A DNA stretch of 64,000 nt, from assembly GCF_016920785.2 (NCBI RefSeq), contig NW_024609846.1, positions 87,818,570 through 87,882,569 on the forward strand, read 5' to 3'. This stretch comes from Ixodes scapularis. Its lineage: Eukaryota; Arthropoda; Arachnida; Ixodida; Ixodidae. The position numbers were made by a program, and so were the translations under genes. Each line of letters begins with the position of its first letter. The stretch's first letter is position 1. A model generated the notes under the pieces. The model saw only the letters and a list, made by a program, of their open reading frames with translations. It had not been told where the DNA came from and made no database searches. Shown here piece by piece: positions 42,777 through 54,414 of this stretch.

Positions 42777-45700
42777 TTAGTTTCCACTAGGTCCGATGAC
42801 CATGGTGTCCTGCCAGGGGACTGCTCCTCCGTTCACGAAGTGGTGGGTGAGCTTTGCCCGCACCCTGTAGGCTTCCCTGTAAATAGAACAGCCACACCGT
42901 AGACAGTGCAAGGTTAAGAGTGCAGTAGAAGCATCGCCTCCAGCACACACTCTGTGGCTTCCGTTGCGATTTAGCTGTGCGTGCGTGCTTTTGCTATCAA
43001 AGATAAAAAAGTTTGCACTGGAAGTGGGGCTTTGAGCTAATGTTTAGAATGTCATAGACTTGCAATTATAAAACTTCTCGATTTGGTTCGGTTTCATCAC
43101 TATTCGATTCGGTTACAAAAAACACTATTTGCACACTTTTAATTATTAGAGATGGTACTTCTTGTGGGAATTGTCGACAGAGTCTCAAGTCCTACATTTG
43201 CTGCGTATACTAGCCCGAGATTGACTTTAGCACGGATAAAGCAACACAGTGAGGAAAATGGAACATGCCTGGTTGAATTGTAGCCAGTTCTGGGGAGGGC
43301 TTGAAGCGTGGCGTTCTCATTGTCAGTATCGCCCCTCCAACTGCCACTGACGCTCCGTCCTTCCCAGTCTTCATGGTCAGCTTTGCCGGGAGGGCAGTAC
43401 GATGTGGCTGATACCTCCGAATCCTTTAAAAGGAAGTTGTGGAGCACAACGCACCCCGTAACAATCTTGTCTGTATTTTCTTCGTTGGCTCGGAAGGGTC
43501 TTCTCAAGATGCGCCATTTTTGGGCAAGGATGCCGAAGGCGTTCTCTACTACTCTCCGGCCACGACTGAGGCGATAGTTAAAAATCTTGCGCCGACGCCG
43601 CAGCTCCTTTCTGTTGGCTTCATCATTGTCGGATAGGTCTCCAGCATCGTCGTCCGGCAGTTGCTCGTCTGCTGGGTCACCAGCTTGGGGAGCGCTGGTC
43701 GAAGGGCGAGCTGCAGACTGCTGTCTTTCCTCAGCTGTTGGGATGAGGCCTGCAAAATAATAACCAATTTCTTAACCTATTGCCTATTAATTATAAGTCT
43801 CTGTGGTGTCACCCTTTACAGACCACAAATAACGTCCACAAGCCTCACTTCCACAAGTCTTACCTGTCAGGCAGACAAGAATCACGAGAACATCACAAAG
43901 GAAACGTTTGATGTGTATGACGGGGTGCTCCTATAACCTGGTCTCGGTCAGAAGAAACAAATGGGCGTACATTTCTGGAGCTTTTGGGTCATGCTAGCAA
44001 ATAGTGCCCAGTAACATTGCAGACATCAGTCAACAGTAGTAATTTAGTTGACATCTGTCCATCGCTTCACCGACATAAAGAAGAGTGCTATGCACTCGTG
44101 GCCGAAACAAGTTCAATTGATCCCTACCATGCCTACATCTGATATACCGCTGCCGTTATAATCCTTGGGGGAAGGTGTAGCATATGATATGAGCCAACAA
44201 ACCTCATGAGGTTATTAATGAGCTGGCTATAACGGCGACCGAAATCAGCTGTCGTTAGCATCAACTCTCAGCAGCATGAGTGTCCAACATTTTTTTTTAC
44301 AAATTTAGGTTACGTTTAGGGGTTAGCAGGTTCTCAAACAATTTATGTTGATCCGCAATTAAATGTGTCTTCATCCGTAATGCATTTCGAATCCTTGCAA
44401 GACATAGAGCAAGTTAGGCATGAAACAAAGCAACACATTACTTACTTTTCCTCGGGTATGGCCTCATGAGGTAGGGTTTTAGGGGAAAGGCCTCATCCCC
44501 AAGCAAGAAGTATGGCAGGTCCCCTTCCTCTCCAACTGCCGCTGGAGGAGGCAGCCCCTGCTCCCCACAATTAATGCGCCGCTGAAGCTGGCTGCGGGTA
44601 AAAATTTCCCCGTCGCTCTCACTGCCGTGGTGTCCTATTTCAACATAGAGAAACCTGAAATTAAAAGGTACTATTAACACAGAATGTATTATTTGAGGCA
44701 GCTGCCTGTATAGTGTATGAGCACCCCTGTGCTGCACACCCTTCAGGGCTTGTTGAAGGGATTCCTGGTGGGAACTCCACTCAGGTGAGCAAAACTCTAG
44801 ACGAGGTAGTATCAATGCTCTTGGCGGCATAATGTGTGCAGCATGGGCTACAGAGCCTAGTTTCCGTCGCGCCTTCACTAAAATTTCCTTTATGCGCCTT
44901 GTAAAGCTCGGGTGGCTGTCGAAATTCGCTAAACCTCGAGTGGGGGTGCAAGCCGAAGCTAGCGTCTCGCTGTCGCACACACCAGCTCTGACCATAGTAC
45001 TTTGCGTCTCCGAGTTTCCTTCCAAGCATGTGATTGTCCTCTCCCCTCGCCCCCTCAACACACTACCACAATTTGTGAACAAGTATTGTGCAGATATTCT
45101 ACACAGCCACACTTCCTTCATGTGCACTGTCACCACGCAGCTTTCAACACTGGCTTCAATGCCGGCGGAATGGAGGTTTGAGACCGAGCACTTCCACGCT
45201 TTCTTTTTATAATTGGATCTTTGTGTGATGCACTTCCGTTACTAAGCGGTGCATCACAAGAAGTGCTACGAGCTAGCCTCAGTACATTATGTTTATGTTA
45301 AAAGCAGTTTTGAAAAATATCGGCAGGAATCAACAAGAGTTCAAGAGTTGTACTTCATGGTAACATACCCTACATTCATAAACATGACTGCATAAAGTTT
45401 TACGCACAGAGATGTGTATGTGTGTATGCTGTAATTGCACCATAATGGGGAATGGTTTCAGCAAACATCAAAGGAGGTCAAGTATTACCAATAACAGATG
45501 AAAACAGCCGTACACGCAAAGTGTCCTTTTTGACGTAAGTCTTCCCACCCTTCACTTGAAGCTGCTTGTGTACCCTTCACTGGGCAATTTGTCTTTAAAT
45601 CACCTGCTTTAGCAATAGAAGACTCAAAACTTGCCTGTATCTTGCATCGCTGATGGCCAGCAGTGACTTGCTGAAGGAGCCTTTATAGTTGTGGTTAAGG

Positions 45701-47533
45701 CTGCCAGACAGCTTTGGGCACTCAATGATAACATGCTTGCCGTCAATTGCTCCTATGCAGTTTGGGACATTCCATCTGTCTTCAAAATCAGCAGCGACCT
45801 GTGGCAACATAGATCCCCAGTAGTGTCTTAGTTTCCTCAAAAGCCCATGAGAGTTGAAGCGTACTAGAATACATACAAGAATTTTGCCCAATTTTCGTGT
45901 TTGTCATTTTTCAATGCAATGTCACCAGAAATCATTGGCAATTATAGCCTTTGATTTCTGGTGTTAACATGATGGCAGTTCATGGACACACACTTTTATG
46001 TGTGTGTCCATGAACTGCAACATCTACTTCCGACTTCACTCCAAGGCTGTCCATTTAGTCGGCTTGAGCTGCTATGCCGCCTCCTCTAATTCCTACCATC
46101 ATGTTTTTACCCATCATCTTATTAGCTTTGCCCACTTTTTTAATGTGATAGTAGCGACCAGGGCAGAACATTAGCTCACACTTTTCTGTAATTACAGGGA
46201 ACTATGTTGAACTGTTCCCTAGCTTTTGAGGAAATTAGGAAATTTTTTCAGAACATAAAGGTCTAAATTTTCAGCTGTTCTAGCATGACAAATTAATTTT
46301 ACTGCCTTCGTAATGCACAAAATTTTGCAAAGTACTCACGTGTACGAAAGAGACATTGAGTAAAGGTACTTACAAGTGAATAATTTTGGGGCATTTAGTA
46401 TGCTCGAGTAAAAAATTGCATACCTTTTCCACTCCTCTGGCTGTTCCGGACAGGCTACGTAAAGAGGCCCAAGCACCTCCCACAGGGCGGTACACACCTC
46501 GGAGACAATTCCACAGCAGGTCGACCTTCCGATCAGGAAGTTGCAGGATGAGCTCCGTAGTGTCTCCCCAGCACCAAGAAATCTTGGCAGAAAACATAGA
46601 AATGTTGAAAGCAATGGTTCAAGAACTTTACATATCATATGGTTGGCATTACTGCTTGTATGACAAGAATTCAGTCACTGAGGGACACTTCTGTCACTAG
46701 TGCTCTTTTAACTTCTTTCGAATTCAAATATCTCATAGCTGTTCAGAAAATTGGATAACTGCGTCAAGCCTGCAGCCGAACGAGCTGTTATAAATTGTTT
46801 CTTCAAAACCCTCTACTTGACTCTGACTATTTGGTACACAATTTTAAGCACAGTTGATGGTATCATTATTTCGCTTGGTTTTGCGATATTTTTGAATTTC
46901 GAACATTTGTGTCAACAGCTTAGTTGTTTGGACGTCGAACTTTTGCGTCAACAGCTCAGTTTTATGGTATAATTTTTTGTATGTTAAATTGTTGCGTCAA
47001 AAATTCGTACTGACTTACGCGCGTGTGATTATTGTTGGAGTTATTACCTAGATTTCCTACCATCGGGCAATCAATATCATTCTCTCTATTTCTCTCGCAA
47101 TTACCTTATCGTTAGTGCGAGGCGCACGTCAGGAGGAATGGCCTTCCGGAGGTTCGTGTCCTCTTTCTTGATCCGGTCGCGGACCAGGTCCAGGATCGTG
47201 TCAAACGCGCTGGGAGGCATCCTGAGGAAACTGATGGAATAATGTTACACTTATTCTCGATCTGCTACGCTTTCTTTTTATGAACACGTAATGTGAACAT
47301 AGAAAGATCACTTACTCGCGGTAGTACTCCACGTTCCGCGAACGCAACAGGGGAACGAGGCTCGTTCCCTGTCCCTTCTCGTCTCTTTCATGGAAGCAAG
47401 GGCGGACCCACCATCTTCTGGGACGTTTGCGCTTATCCCTTCCCTGAGACGCCAAAACAACTGCAACTAGAGCTACACCAGCAGCCTCTTCGTCGCTGAG
47501 GTCCTCATCACTGCTGCTCGCGAGCTGTTCCAT
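42777..47533 (-). CDS. PIF/Harbinger transposase, seven exons
   Basis: Exons on minus: 47533-47316 (ATG start, RRWWVRPCFHERD), 47230-47105 (MPPSAFDTILDLV...RKAIPPDVRLAL), 46582-46424 (FLGAGETLRSS), about 45835-45635 (WNVPNCIGAIDGKHV), 44654-44446 (FLYVEIG...YFLLGDEAFPL), 43749-43269 (NYRLSRGRRVVENAFG), 42876-42777 (HHFVNGGAVPWQD, stop). Joined lengths total 1494 nt, giving a continuous frame of about 497 aa. The three catalytic acidic residues of DDE_Tnp_4 are present (D in GAIDGKH, D in LLGDEAF, E in VVENAFG). Junctions restore expected motifs, for example YYRDFLRM across exons 1-2. Two introns need GC donors (TACAG|GCAAGT at 45634, ACCAG|GCATGT at 43268). The acceptor of exon 4 is the least certain. 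The gene looks intact. Confidence 0.85.
45975..46018. repeat. Perfect 19-bp-arm hairpin in a transposase intron
   Basis: GCAGTTCATGGACACACAC (45975-45993) and its complement (46000-46018) have a 6-base loop. It lies between the third and fourth transposase exons. Confidence 0.8.
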
Positions 47534-47819
47534 GCTTGTTTTTGCGGGAGGCTTCTTCTTGGATTTGAATTGGGAACACAAGTGGATTCTGGATTGTGAA
47601 ACAGGGTTGCCACTCGCAAGTCTCGTAAACCCCCCGAAAGGATGCGTGTTCGCCGAGAAACCGCCAACCGCGTCCCTCAAGTGTGAACAGGGCCGCTTTC
47701 GAACCGCATCCGCAAACGCTTCGCAAACGCTGTTTAACCGCCAGTGTGAACGGGCCATTAGGCGCCCGTTTCCGGCTTGAGCGGCGTCGGCGTCGGGGTC
47801 GCGGTCGGCGTAACCGGGT

Positions 47820-48358
47820 GGTGCATTGTGGGACGTTTCCATGATTACGTCATACGTGACGTCACGTGTGACTTCACGAGGGTCACCAGTGAAGTCATAG
47901 ATGACGTCACCGCGCGTTGCATTATGGGTAAATTTTCCCGCGAAATTTAGCGGAAACATTTCCATGCTAACGTTAGCGGAAAATTTTCCCCGCTAAATTT
48001 AGCGGAAAAATTTCCGCGCTAACCTTAGCAAAAAAATTCCCGACAAATTTAGCGGAAAAAATTTTCCCGCCTAATTTACCGGAAAGCATTTCCCCACTAA
48101 ATTTAGCGGAAAAATTTCCAAACTAAACTTAGAGGAAAATTTTCCCTGCAAAATTTAGCTGAAAAAGTTTCCCCGCTAAATTTAGCGAAATATATTTCCC
48201 GCTAAATTTAGCGGAAAAAATTCCCCGCTAAATTTAGCGGGAAAATGTCCCCACTAAGTTTAGCTTAAAATTTTCCCGCTAAATGTATTGGGAAAAACTC
48301 CGCTAAATTTAGCGGAAACGTTTCCCCGCTAAATTTAGTGGTAATATTTTCCCCTAAA
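47820..48358. repeat. TTAGCGG palindromic satellite of copy C
   Basis: A short block with TGACGTCACGTGTGACTTCACG (47858-47880 region) and GATGACGTCACCGCG is followed by about 18-20 tandem variants of the 24-25-bp palindromic unit TTTCCGCTAAATTTAGCGGAAA, to 48358. Many divergent units are present. Confidence 0.88.
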
Positions 48359-50157
48359 TGGGAGGCGAGCAGGAGAGGAGGTGGGGAGGGTATGGATGAG
48401 GAGGAGGGGCATACCCTCCTCTCCGTACCATCCTTCCATCCGCCTCCTCAGGAGCTGGGCTCTAATTCAGCGTTACACGGGATTGTAAACGTCTTTTATT
48501 TTTTTTTTGGTAACGAGTAACGTAATTAGTTACTTAAAAAAAAAGGAACGAGTAACATACTTAGCTTCTTTTATTGCCAAGTAACGAGTGTAACGGTATT
48601 TCGTTACTTCCGAAAAGTAATGTGTTCAACAACGTTTAAAAAGACTCGTTTTAATTAACCGGAGTAGGCGTCTATTGCGACAAAGACATGATTACTGTAA
48701 TGGCCAGCGGAACGAAAAAACAAGGTCCCTAAACTTGTCAAGCACAAAGTTAGGGCCGAAGTTTGCGGAACGTACTGATTGGACTCTCCCAACGATGGCA
48801 CCATGCGGGTCAAGATGTCAATTATCCAAACTCTCTCGGTGCTCAAATTCAAGCGAGATTGAGAAACAGGAAGTCGCAGCGAGCTTCATCACAGCGCGCG
48901 CGGGCAACACCGCGGGGCCAGCCGATTGAACGGCGGCACTAATGTCGTCGCGCCCGCGTGTCCTTACAGCTTTATGCCGAGTTCAAGGTAAGGCTTTCTA
49001 GATTGTTCCAGGCGTACTCTGAAAACACTGAACTTTCTCGTCTCAAGATCGTCGTTTGTCGAAGTTATCTGTCACGACAAAGTGACGTTTCACAACTTTG
49101 GGAAGGAGTAATTTGAAGCCAAAATCTTCACTTCGGAATCGAGGCAATGGTTGAACTTTGAGATATTGTGGAGCCTCGCGGTGTACGCGATTTTAGAGCT
49201 CATCTTCCGCCACTGTCGACAACGTTACCAGGGCCACCGAGAGGCGGTGTGGGTAGTGACGTCGGTAGTGTTTGAGAGATGAAGGGGCGACGGGGGTTGG
49301 CGCGAAAAAAAACAGGGGGAACGAAAATAAAATGGGGTGTCCGACCAATACTCGCACAAACTCTCTCTCACACGCTTGTTTCGGGGTCCGGACATGCAGA
49401 GGAAAGTGTTCGGGAGAGAGGGAGAGAGAGATGGGGTAGTAAAGGGGATATCTCTTCCCCCGAATTGTTTATTGTACCTTTCTGAAATGTCTGAGCACTA
49501 TATATAGGAGTTCATGGTCTTAGGTCGAGGCAATCGCCCACCTTCCTCCCCATTACCTCCTTATGCCCCTTGCACCCCCCTTTCCACGCAACTTGGGGGG
49601 AGGGGGAAATCACCCCCTCCCCGTCACCCTGTTTTGACGCACCTGCTTAGAGGTGTTCAAACTGAGAGACGACGAGGAACTGAGCAAGCACGGAGTCAAT
49701 GTGTTCTTAAAACATCACCGCCGATATTGACAACCTGACATTACTCTTCTTTATACGTAACAGAGCGCGTTGGATAGAGTTCACACAGAAGCAAGAAACA
49801 TTGAAATGGAGGAAAAACGAACACCCACAATTTTTTCCAAAAAAAAAAAAAAAACGTAAAAGAACTGTGAGTGTCTGTTTTTCGTCCATTTCAGTGTTTT
49901 AGTCTTTCAGTGTGAACCATTGCTCTTGTTTCCGTTGATGAAAGCAGAATTAATCCCAGTCTGACTAATCTTGGAAAGCCGACCACACCGACGTTATTGG
50001 TATACTCTGTTTCACCTTGTGTTGTACCGCAGGAAAGGCTACAAGCGCGAGCTCCTTGCTCTAGGGCACATCTCGGCGGCACAAGCTCTCGTGCACCAAG
50101 GGCAGCTGCCAACGCTATGAGCTCGGGCTTCTACCCTTCGCTGCGGTACAGCATAAG

Positions 50158-50710
50158 GTGAAACGCAGTATAGCATACGTGGCTAATAGTCAGTACTTTG
50201 AAAAATTAAACAGTAAATTGATTTCATCGCGCCGATGGGGTACGACTGCCCAGAGGAGAACTCCGCCCGTAGGCGGGCAGCGCTACACTCTAAAAAAAAA
50301 GCTCATGCGTCGGTTTTCCCGCAGAACACTCGGGGAGCCAATCACCGTAACTTACGGAGGCAGCTCAGCAAATGGCGTTGCCAAAACATATCTTTAGACT
50401 AAAAAACGCAGTCTGAGTATTTACATTAATTATTATTTCTGGAACTCAGCGCGTGTCTTGTGCCTTGCCAACCCCAGCGCGTGGCCATGATCAACATTGG
50501 CGGCATATAATCGGCTCCAGATCACGTGGCCACTTGTTCTGGCTGCGAGTTGAGAAGGTGAACTCTGCTCGTTTTTCTTTAATTTTTTCTGCGACTTGGA
50601 TTGCGTGTGGTGAAATACGAACGGGTGTTTCACAGGTCATTAACGCCAAGAATCCGTTATAAGCGGTATTCGCGCAAAGTACAAGAATCGCTGCATCGCC
50701 CCTTTAAAAC
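50158..50710. repeat. Dispersed unclassified repeat copy
   Basis: Carries CCAATCACCGTAACTTACGG near 50340 (shared with the palindrome at 39945-40185) and, near 50630-50707, a GCGGTATTCGCGCAAAGTAC end shared with 37600-37683. Together these suggest one element family with these two landmarks. No protein is seen. Confidence 0.45.
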
Positions 50711-50987
50711 GGAGCAAGCTTTTGCGCAACAGTGTCATAAATTTCTCTAGTGTATGTTGTTTTGTAGTCAGCTGGTTTCGGAAACTTACGCCGTCTGTAA
50801 ACATCTCTGACAGCCGAGTTGCTTAAATGAAAGTCATCGCGAATATAAGTTACACGTTGCGGCAACCAACGTTTATAGTTAAACATAGGCAGCGACTACA
50901 CCCTTGCATTCGCATCCACCACGTCGAACAGAAATGCGCTAGTTTACGTTTGAGGTCGGTATCTTCTACAACATATATGGCGACAGC

Positions 50988-51506
50988 CATAGGCGTAGAC
51001 TACGGGGGGCATCGGGGCTCGTGCCCCCCCTGGTGAGATCCGGAGGGGGGGGGCGGCAGTGCCCCCCCCCCCTCCCCTTGGGCCATGATCCTTAGTTGTC
51101 TTGTTATAGAGCGTTTGACCTGATATTCTGCAGCCGCAGGCTTTATTTCCATGTATCAAAGAGAATATAAAGACTCGTGGCCGAGTGGATTAATATTTCA
51201 GAAGCACAGGAACCTGGGTTTTACCCCCACAACTTCGCAGCTGGCACAAGCATTTTGTTTTTCAGATTTGTGCTCGCCGGCGATGAACACACGGCTACGC
51301 TTGCACGGTGATAGCCACTGACACACAGCGACGGACACATGGCGATATACATACGCTGTAAAATGTACCCCCTAAAATAAAGTACTGATAATTGCCGGTG
51401 TAAAAAAAATCGCGCAACCCCCCCCTACCCCCCCGGAGAACTTCTCAGCCTGCCTTCCCCCCCCCCCCCCCCCCCCCCCCGGGGAGGTGAAAAGTCTACG
51501 CCGCTG
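50988..51506. mobile_element. Short hAT-type element E
   Basis: The termini CATAGGCGTAGAC (50988-51000) and, on minus, CAGCGGCGTAGAC (from 51506) are flanked by an exact 8-bp duplication GCGACAGC (50980-50987 and 51507-51514). The interior is GC- and homopolymer-rich (poly-G/C near 51045-51075, poly-C at 51457-51480) and contains a tRNA-like segment at 51177-51245. Confidence 0.8.
51177..51245 (+). pseudogene. tRNA-like segment
   Basis: CTCGTGGCCGAGTGGATTAA resembles the 5' part and box A of a Ser/Leu-type tRNA. A degenerate box B (CTGGGTTTTACCCCC) lies about 35 nt downstream. It is not a functional tRNA by eye and could be a captured SINE head inside hAT element E. Confidence 0.4.
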
Positions 51507-51514
51507 GCGACAGC

Positions 51515-52690
51515 GTCATACTGTACTCGGTAGGTTCGGCGAGTTTGTTCGGGGCCGGTTCTCCGTTCAGCACTCCGCGGTTGCGATGCATTAGAACCCT
51601 CACAGTGCAAGTCTGGATCGCGGATCGGGAGCCCGTCGGTAGCATCACCGGCGGCCATTGCTTGACAACAGGCAATACACGCAAGCCTAAGGAGGAAACA
51701 CGCAAAAGTAGGAATATTGAAGCTTGTACGTGTTGCTCGAAGGCGAGTAGTTTATGATATGCTGCGATCATTATATCGGGTGCTTGGAAGTCAAATCTAC
51801 ATTCGTCAAGCGTTCGAACGTTGATCTTAAAAAAATGGGCCGGAGCACCACCGACTCTACCGACGCCGCTTGCTTCTGTTGCTAAATAAATGACACATTC
51901 AGCGACTGAACGGCACGCTCCGAGTTTTAGTTTGTCACGGAAGCCCTCATAGCAGTTCAAATAAAATGCTTTCACCAAAAGTACTATGTACAAGCGGTTA
52001 AAACGATGCGAATGTCGCCAGTAAAGGTCTTCTAACTTACCGTTTGCTAAGCTTTGATGACTTCGAGATCACGAATGACTCCACAATAACTCTCGCTAAC
52101 CTTTGCTTTATTAAACACATTACAGTTTACGGCCAACAAAGTCGCCCTCGACCCTCAACCACATCACATTTATTTAAAAAAGATCGGTATTCTAACGTAT
52201 TTGATATTCTTGCCCACACTATTTACTGTTATTTGCAGGAAACACGATAAAAGATTCATGGTCGAGAACAACCTACTAAGGTAATAAAATTGGGTTTTCC
52301 CGTTTCTCCCGTACCGTGCATTAGCTCGTGTCAAGCGATGACTGCTGGTGGTGCCGCTTGACCCCAGCAATACTGGCCTCTATTTACGATACAGCCTACC
52401 AAAAGAGCAGTAATGCCAGTGCTATTAGACATAAATCGTTTCTTTAGATTCAACTTTCGCGATGACAACTTAAACATCACCACACTGCCAAATCTCGAGC
52501 AAAGCCTGTCGTCTGCAGCGACTTCAGCTTCACTTCTCATGCGCCCTATAGGAAACGGAAGTATCAATGCCCCACCACGCGGGATAGTTTCGATGAGAGT
52601 TTCAGTGGTTCCAGTTTCGTTTTCGAGTTCGTCGTCATGGTGACTCAGGCATGTAAACTTTTTTCAGACAATATTTTCAGTGGAATTTGA
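51515..52690. other. Interior of the decayed Harbinger-like element, no supported gene
   Basis: Mixed AT-rich sequence. The frames show no recognised domains. If catalytic transposase exons were once here, I cannot identify them. Confidence 0.4.
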
Positions 52691-52804
52691 GTCGACACGT
52701 TTCTGGTGCCCTTTGACGCAAAGTGTGGCAATAGTTCCATCACTGCACACATTGACAAAACGTCGTCTGCAATCGTTGCAACGGCCAGACAGACGCGTAA
52801 GAAA

Positions 52805-53098
52805 ATGGCATCGCCGCCTGCTCCGTCCGCTTCGCCGGCTCTTTCAAAATCTAGAACATTAAAACCACGCATGTTTTCCATACAATTGGATATTCTGATT
52901 GGCTTTACGAAGGACCACCCACGATTGGCGGGGGTCTACACCGAGCTCACCGCAGAGTTCACCAGAGATCGGCGAAATCTGAGGTGGGCCAAGCTTGTGC
53001 GGCGCCTCAACAGCCAGGGGCCGGCGAACAAGACTCGGGCGAACTGGCAGCAGTTTTGGAGTGGTGCGAAAGTTAGAAGGGCAAGACAGGTATCCTAA
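52805..53098 (+). CDS. Myb/SANT-like DNA-binding protein of the Harbinger-like element
   Basis: From ATG at 52805 the frame reads a Pro/Ser/Ala-rich leader, then a domain with QLDILIGFTKDHPRLAG, KLVRRLNSQGPANKTRANW and WSGAKVRRARQ. This matches the layout of Myb/SANT-like (zeste-type) domains, with three spaced aromatic/hydrophobic helices: LDxLIxFxxxxPxLA, WxxLxxxLNxxGPxKT, WxxxWxxxKxxxR. Harbinger elements commonly carry such a second ORF. The sequence at 53088 (AGACAG|GTATCC) could be a splice donor, so the stop at 53096-53098 may be intronic. The length (97 aa) suggests a first exon or truncated copy. Confidence 0.6.
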   Translation: MASPPAPSASPALSKSRTLKPRMFSIQLDILIGFTKDHPRLAGVYTELTAEFTRDRRNLRWAKLVRRLNSQGPANKTRANWQQFWSGAKVRRARQVS

Positions 53099-53639
53099 GT
53101 GAGGAAGGGAGGGGTACGGGAGGAGGGCTACCCCGAGGTTCGCATCTGACTCCAAAGGAGGAGCGAATACTTGGAATCCTCGGTGCGGACACAGTCCAAG
53201 GTTGCAGCGGGCCAGTGCTGGGACTGGAGTTAAGATCACACCATTTTTCCATTCACATGCCGACTTTTATGGTGCACCGAGTGGCAGTGGCGAAACACCC
53301 CCAAACATTGCTGCATGCCCTTGTGCATGGTAAAAAAAACATTGCTTAAATGCCCTAGAGTATATCACCATCTTGCTGTCACGTAGAGGGTCACAGTAAA
53401 TTTGCATGATAATTCTAAGACTGACAGCATATATCAAGAAAGGTTCTAAAGATAGTGGGATACGATGGTCGATAGTTAGTGGGCCAATAGTTTGCACGTC
53501 CTAGCCACTAATAGAGTTGCCAAAATTATTTCAGCCACCGGCCGAAGATTCCCTTCAAACTGGGCCATCAACCTGGACGGCATTCGGGACCATTTGAGCC
53601 CGGTCGATGAGCGGGATGACGAGGATGGATGATGAGCGG

Positions 53640-53960
53640 GATGACAGCCCGGCTCACAATTATCTGGGAGACTGACAGGTGCTTGTCAGCCGCCACCGTG
53701 CCTTGAAAGCTACCGGTTTCTAAGAACCCGAGCGCGCAGAGAACTTGTTGTTGCACGGTCATGATAGACGCGATTATCCGCCGCCTCAAAGTCCATGCAC
53801 CGAACGAAGCTCGTCGCAGAGTCGACGCACAGCGGCTTTCGATAGCCGGTACTTTCGCCGAAAATCGTCGTCGGGAAGTTGAAAGGCGTCCCTGTGCTGT
53901 CAGTAGCGACGCCGACGGTGGCGGAAGATAAGCTCGGCCGCAGCGTACGGCACCGCCATG
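53640..53960 (-). pseudogene. Harbinger transposase N-terminal fragment (broken)
   Basis: From ATG at about 53958 the minus strand reads MAVPYAAAELIFRHRRRRY, then a stop, then FRRKYRLSKAAVRRLCDELRS. In a second frame it continues MTVQQQVLCALGFLETGSFQ and DKHLSVSQIIVSRAV. This is the helix-turn-helix region of PIF/Harbinger transposases (YRLS...L, then LTxxxQvLxALxFxATGSFQ...VSQxTVSRxv). At least one stop and one frameshift disrupt it, and no DDE domain was found downstream. Confidence 0.65.
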
Positions 53961-54414
53961 TTGACGAAGTTTAACTTCGCCTCGATCCGAAGCGAAGATT
54001 TCGGGCTCAAACCACGGCTCTCGCAAAGTTCTGAAACGTCACTTTGACGTCAGCGACAACTTCGACAAACGAAGTTTCTAATCACGTTTTTTTTTTACAC
54101 AAACTTTGGAGGGATTTGGAGCGTCAACAGGTCGCCCAAGGACAATCTGCAAAGCGTTTATTTTAGCTTGGCGTAGGGATGTAGGGACAAAAGGGCGCTA
54201 CGTCATCGGCGAAGCCGTTCAATCAGCGGGCTCCTCGCGCCCCTCACGCACTGCACGCGCTCCTCGATGAACTTTGCTACATTCTGCCGCTCTCAAAGAA
54301 ATGAGCGTTCTAATGATTGGCACCTCGCTCGGCGCGACGTCAGGGTCGCGGAAGTCCAATTAGCGCGTTCTGCAAACTTCGGGCACAAAGCTGTGCTCGA
54401 CGAGTTTAGCGACC

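Larger units (their letters stand above)
40644..47757. mobile_element. PIF/Harbinger DNA transposon with TTA target duplication
   Basis: The terminal inverted repeats TGGCCGGTTCACACTGG (40644-40660) and, on minus from 47757, TGGCCCGTTCACACTGG are flanked by TTA (40641-40643 and 47758-47760), the PIF/Harbinger TWA-type duplication. Removing the element rejoins the composite-repeat junction AGAGCGCAGCTC-TTA-GGCGCCCG, matching the uninterrupted copy D. Subterminal DNA has repeated GCAAACGC motifs on both sides. It encodes two convergent, spliced genes typical of the superfamily: a DDE transposase (minus) and a MADF-type DNA-binding protein (plus). Length is about 7.1 kb. Confidence 0.9.
40623..48508 (-). 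mobile_element. Composite hairpin-ended repeat, copy C (contains the Harbinger element)
   Basis: Opposite orientation to copies A and B. It begins TTTTTTAGAGCGCAGCTC, is interrupted after TTA by the 7.1-kb Harbinger element, and resumes GGCGCCCGTTTCCGGCTTGAG. It then runs through a short GTGACGTCACGTG block and an AAATTTAGCGG satellite to GAGCTGGGCTCTAATTCAGCG and TTACACGGGATTGTAAACG. It is itself inserted in DNA rich in GTAACGAGTTAC-like motifs seen on both flanks (40590-40620 and 48509-48620), so three repeat layers are nested here. Confidence 0.65.

Noticed and set aside
44438..45136. 232-codon minus-strand ORF overlapping a Harbinger exon
   Set aside because: Only 44446-44654 is the real exon, bounded by a TTTCAG acceptor and a GTAAGT donor. 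The remainder is intron read-through.
47312..47965. 217-codon minus-strand ORF at the Harbinger right end
   Set aside because: It runs across the element boundary at 47757. Transposase coding starts at the internal ATG at 47533, and the upstream part is TIR and composite repeat.
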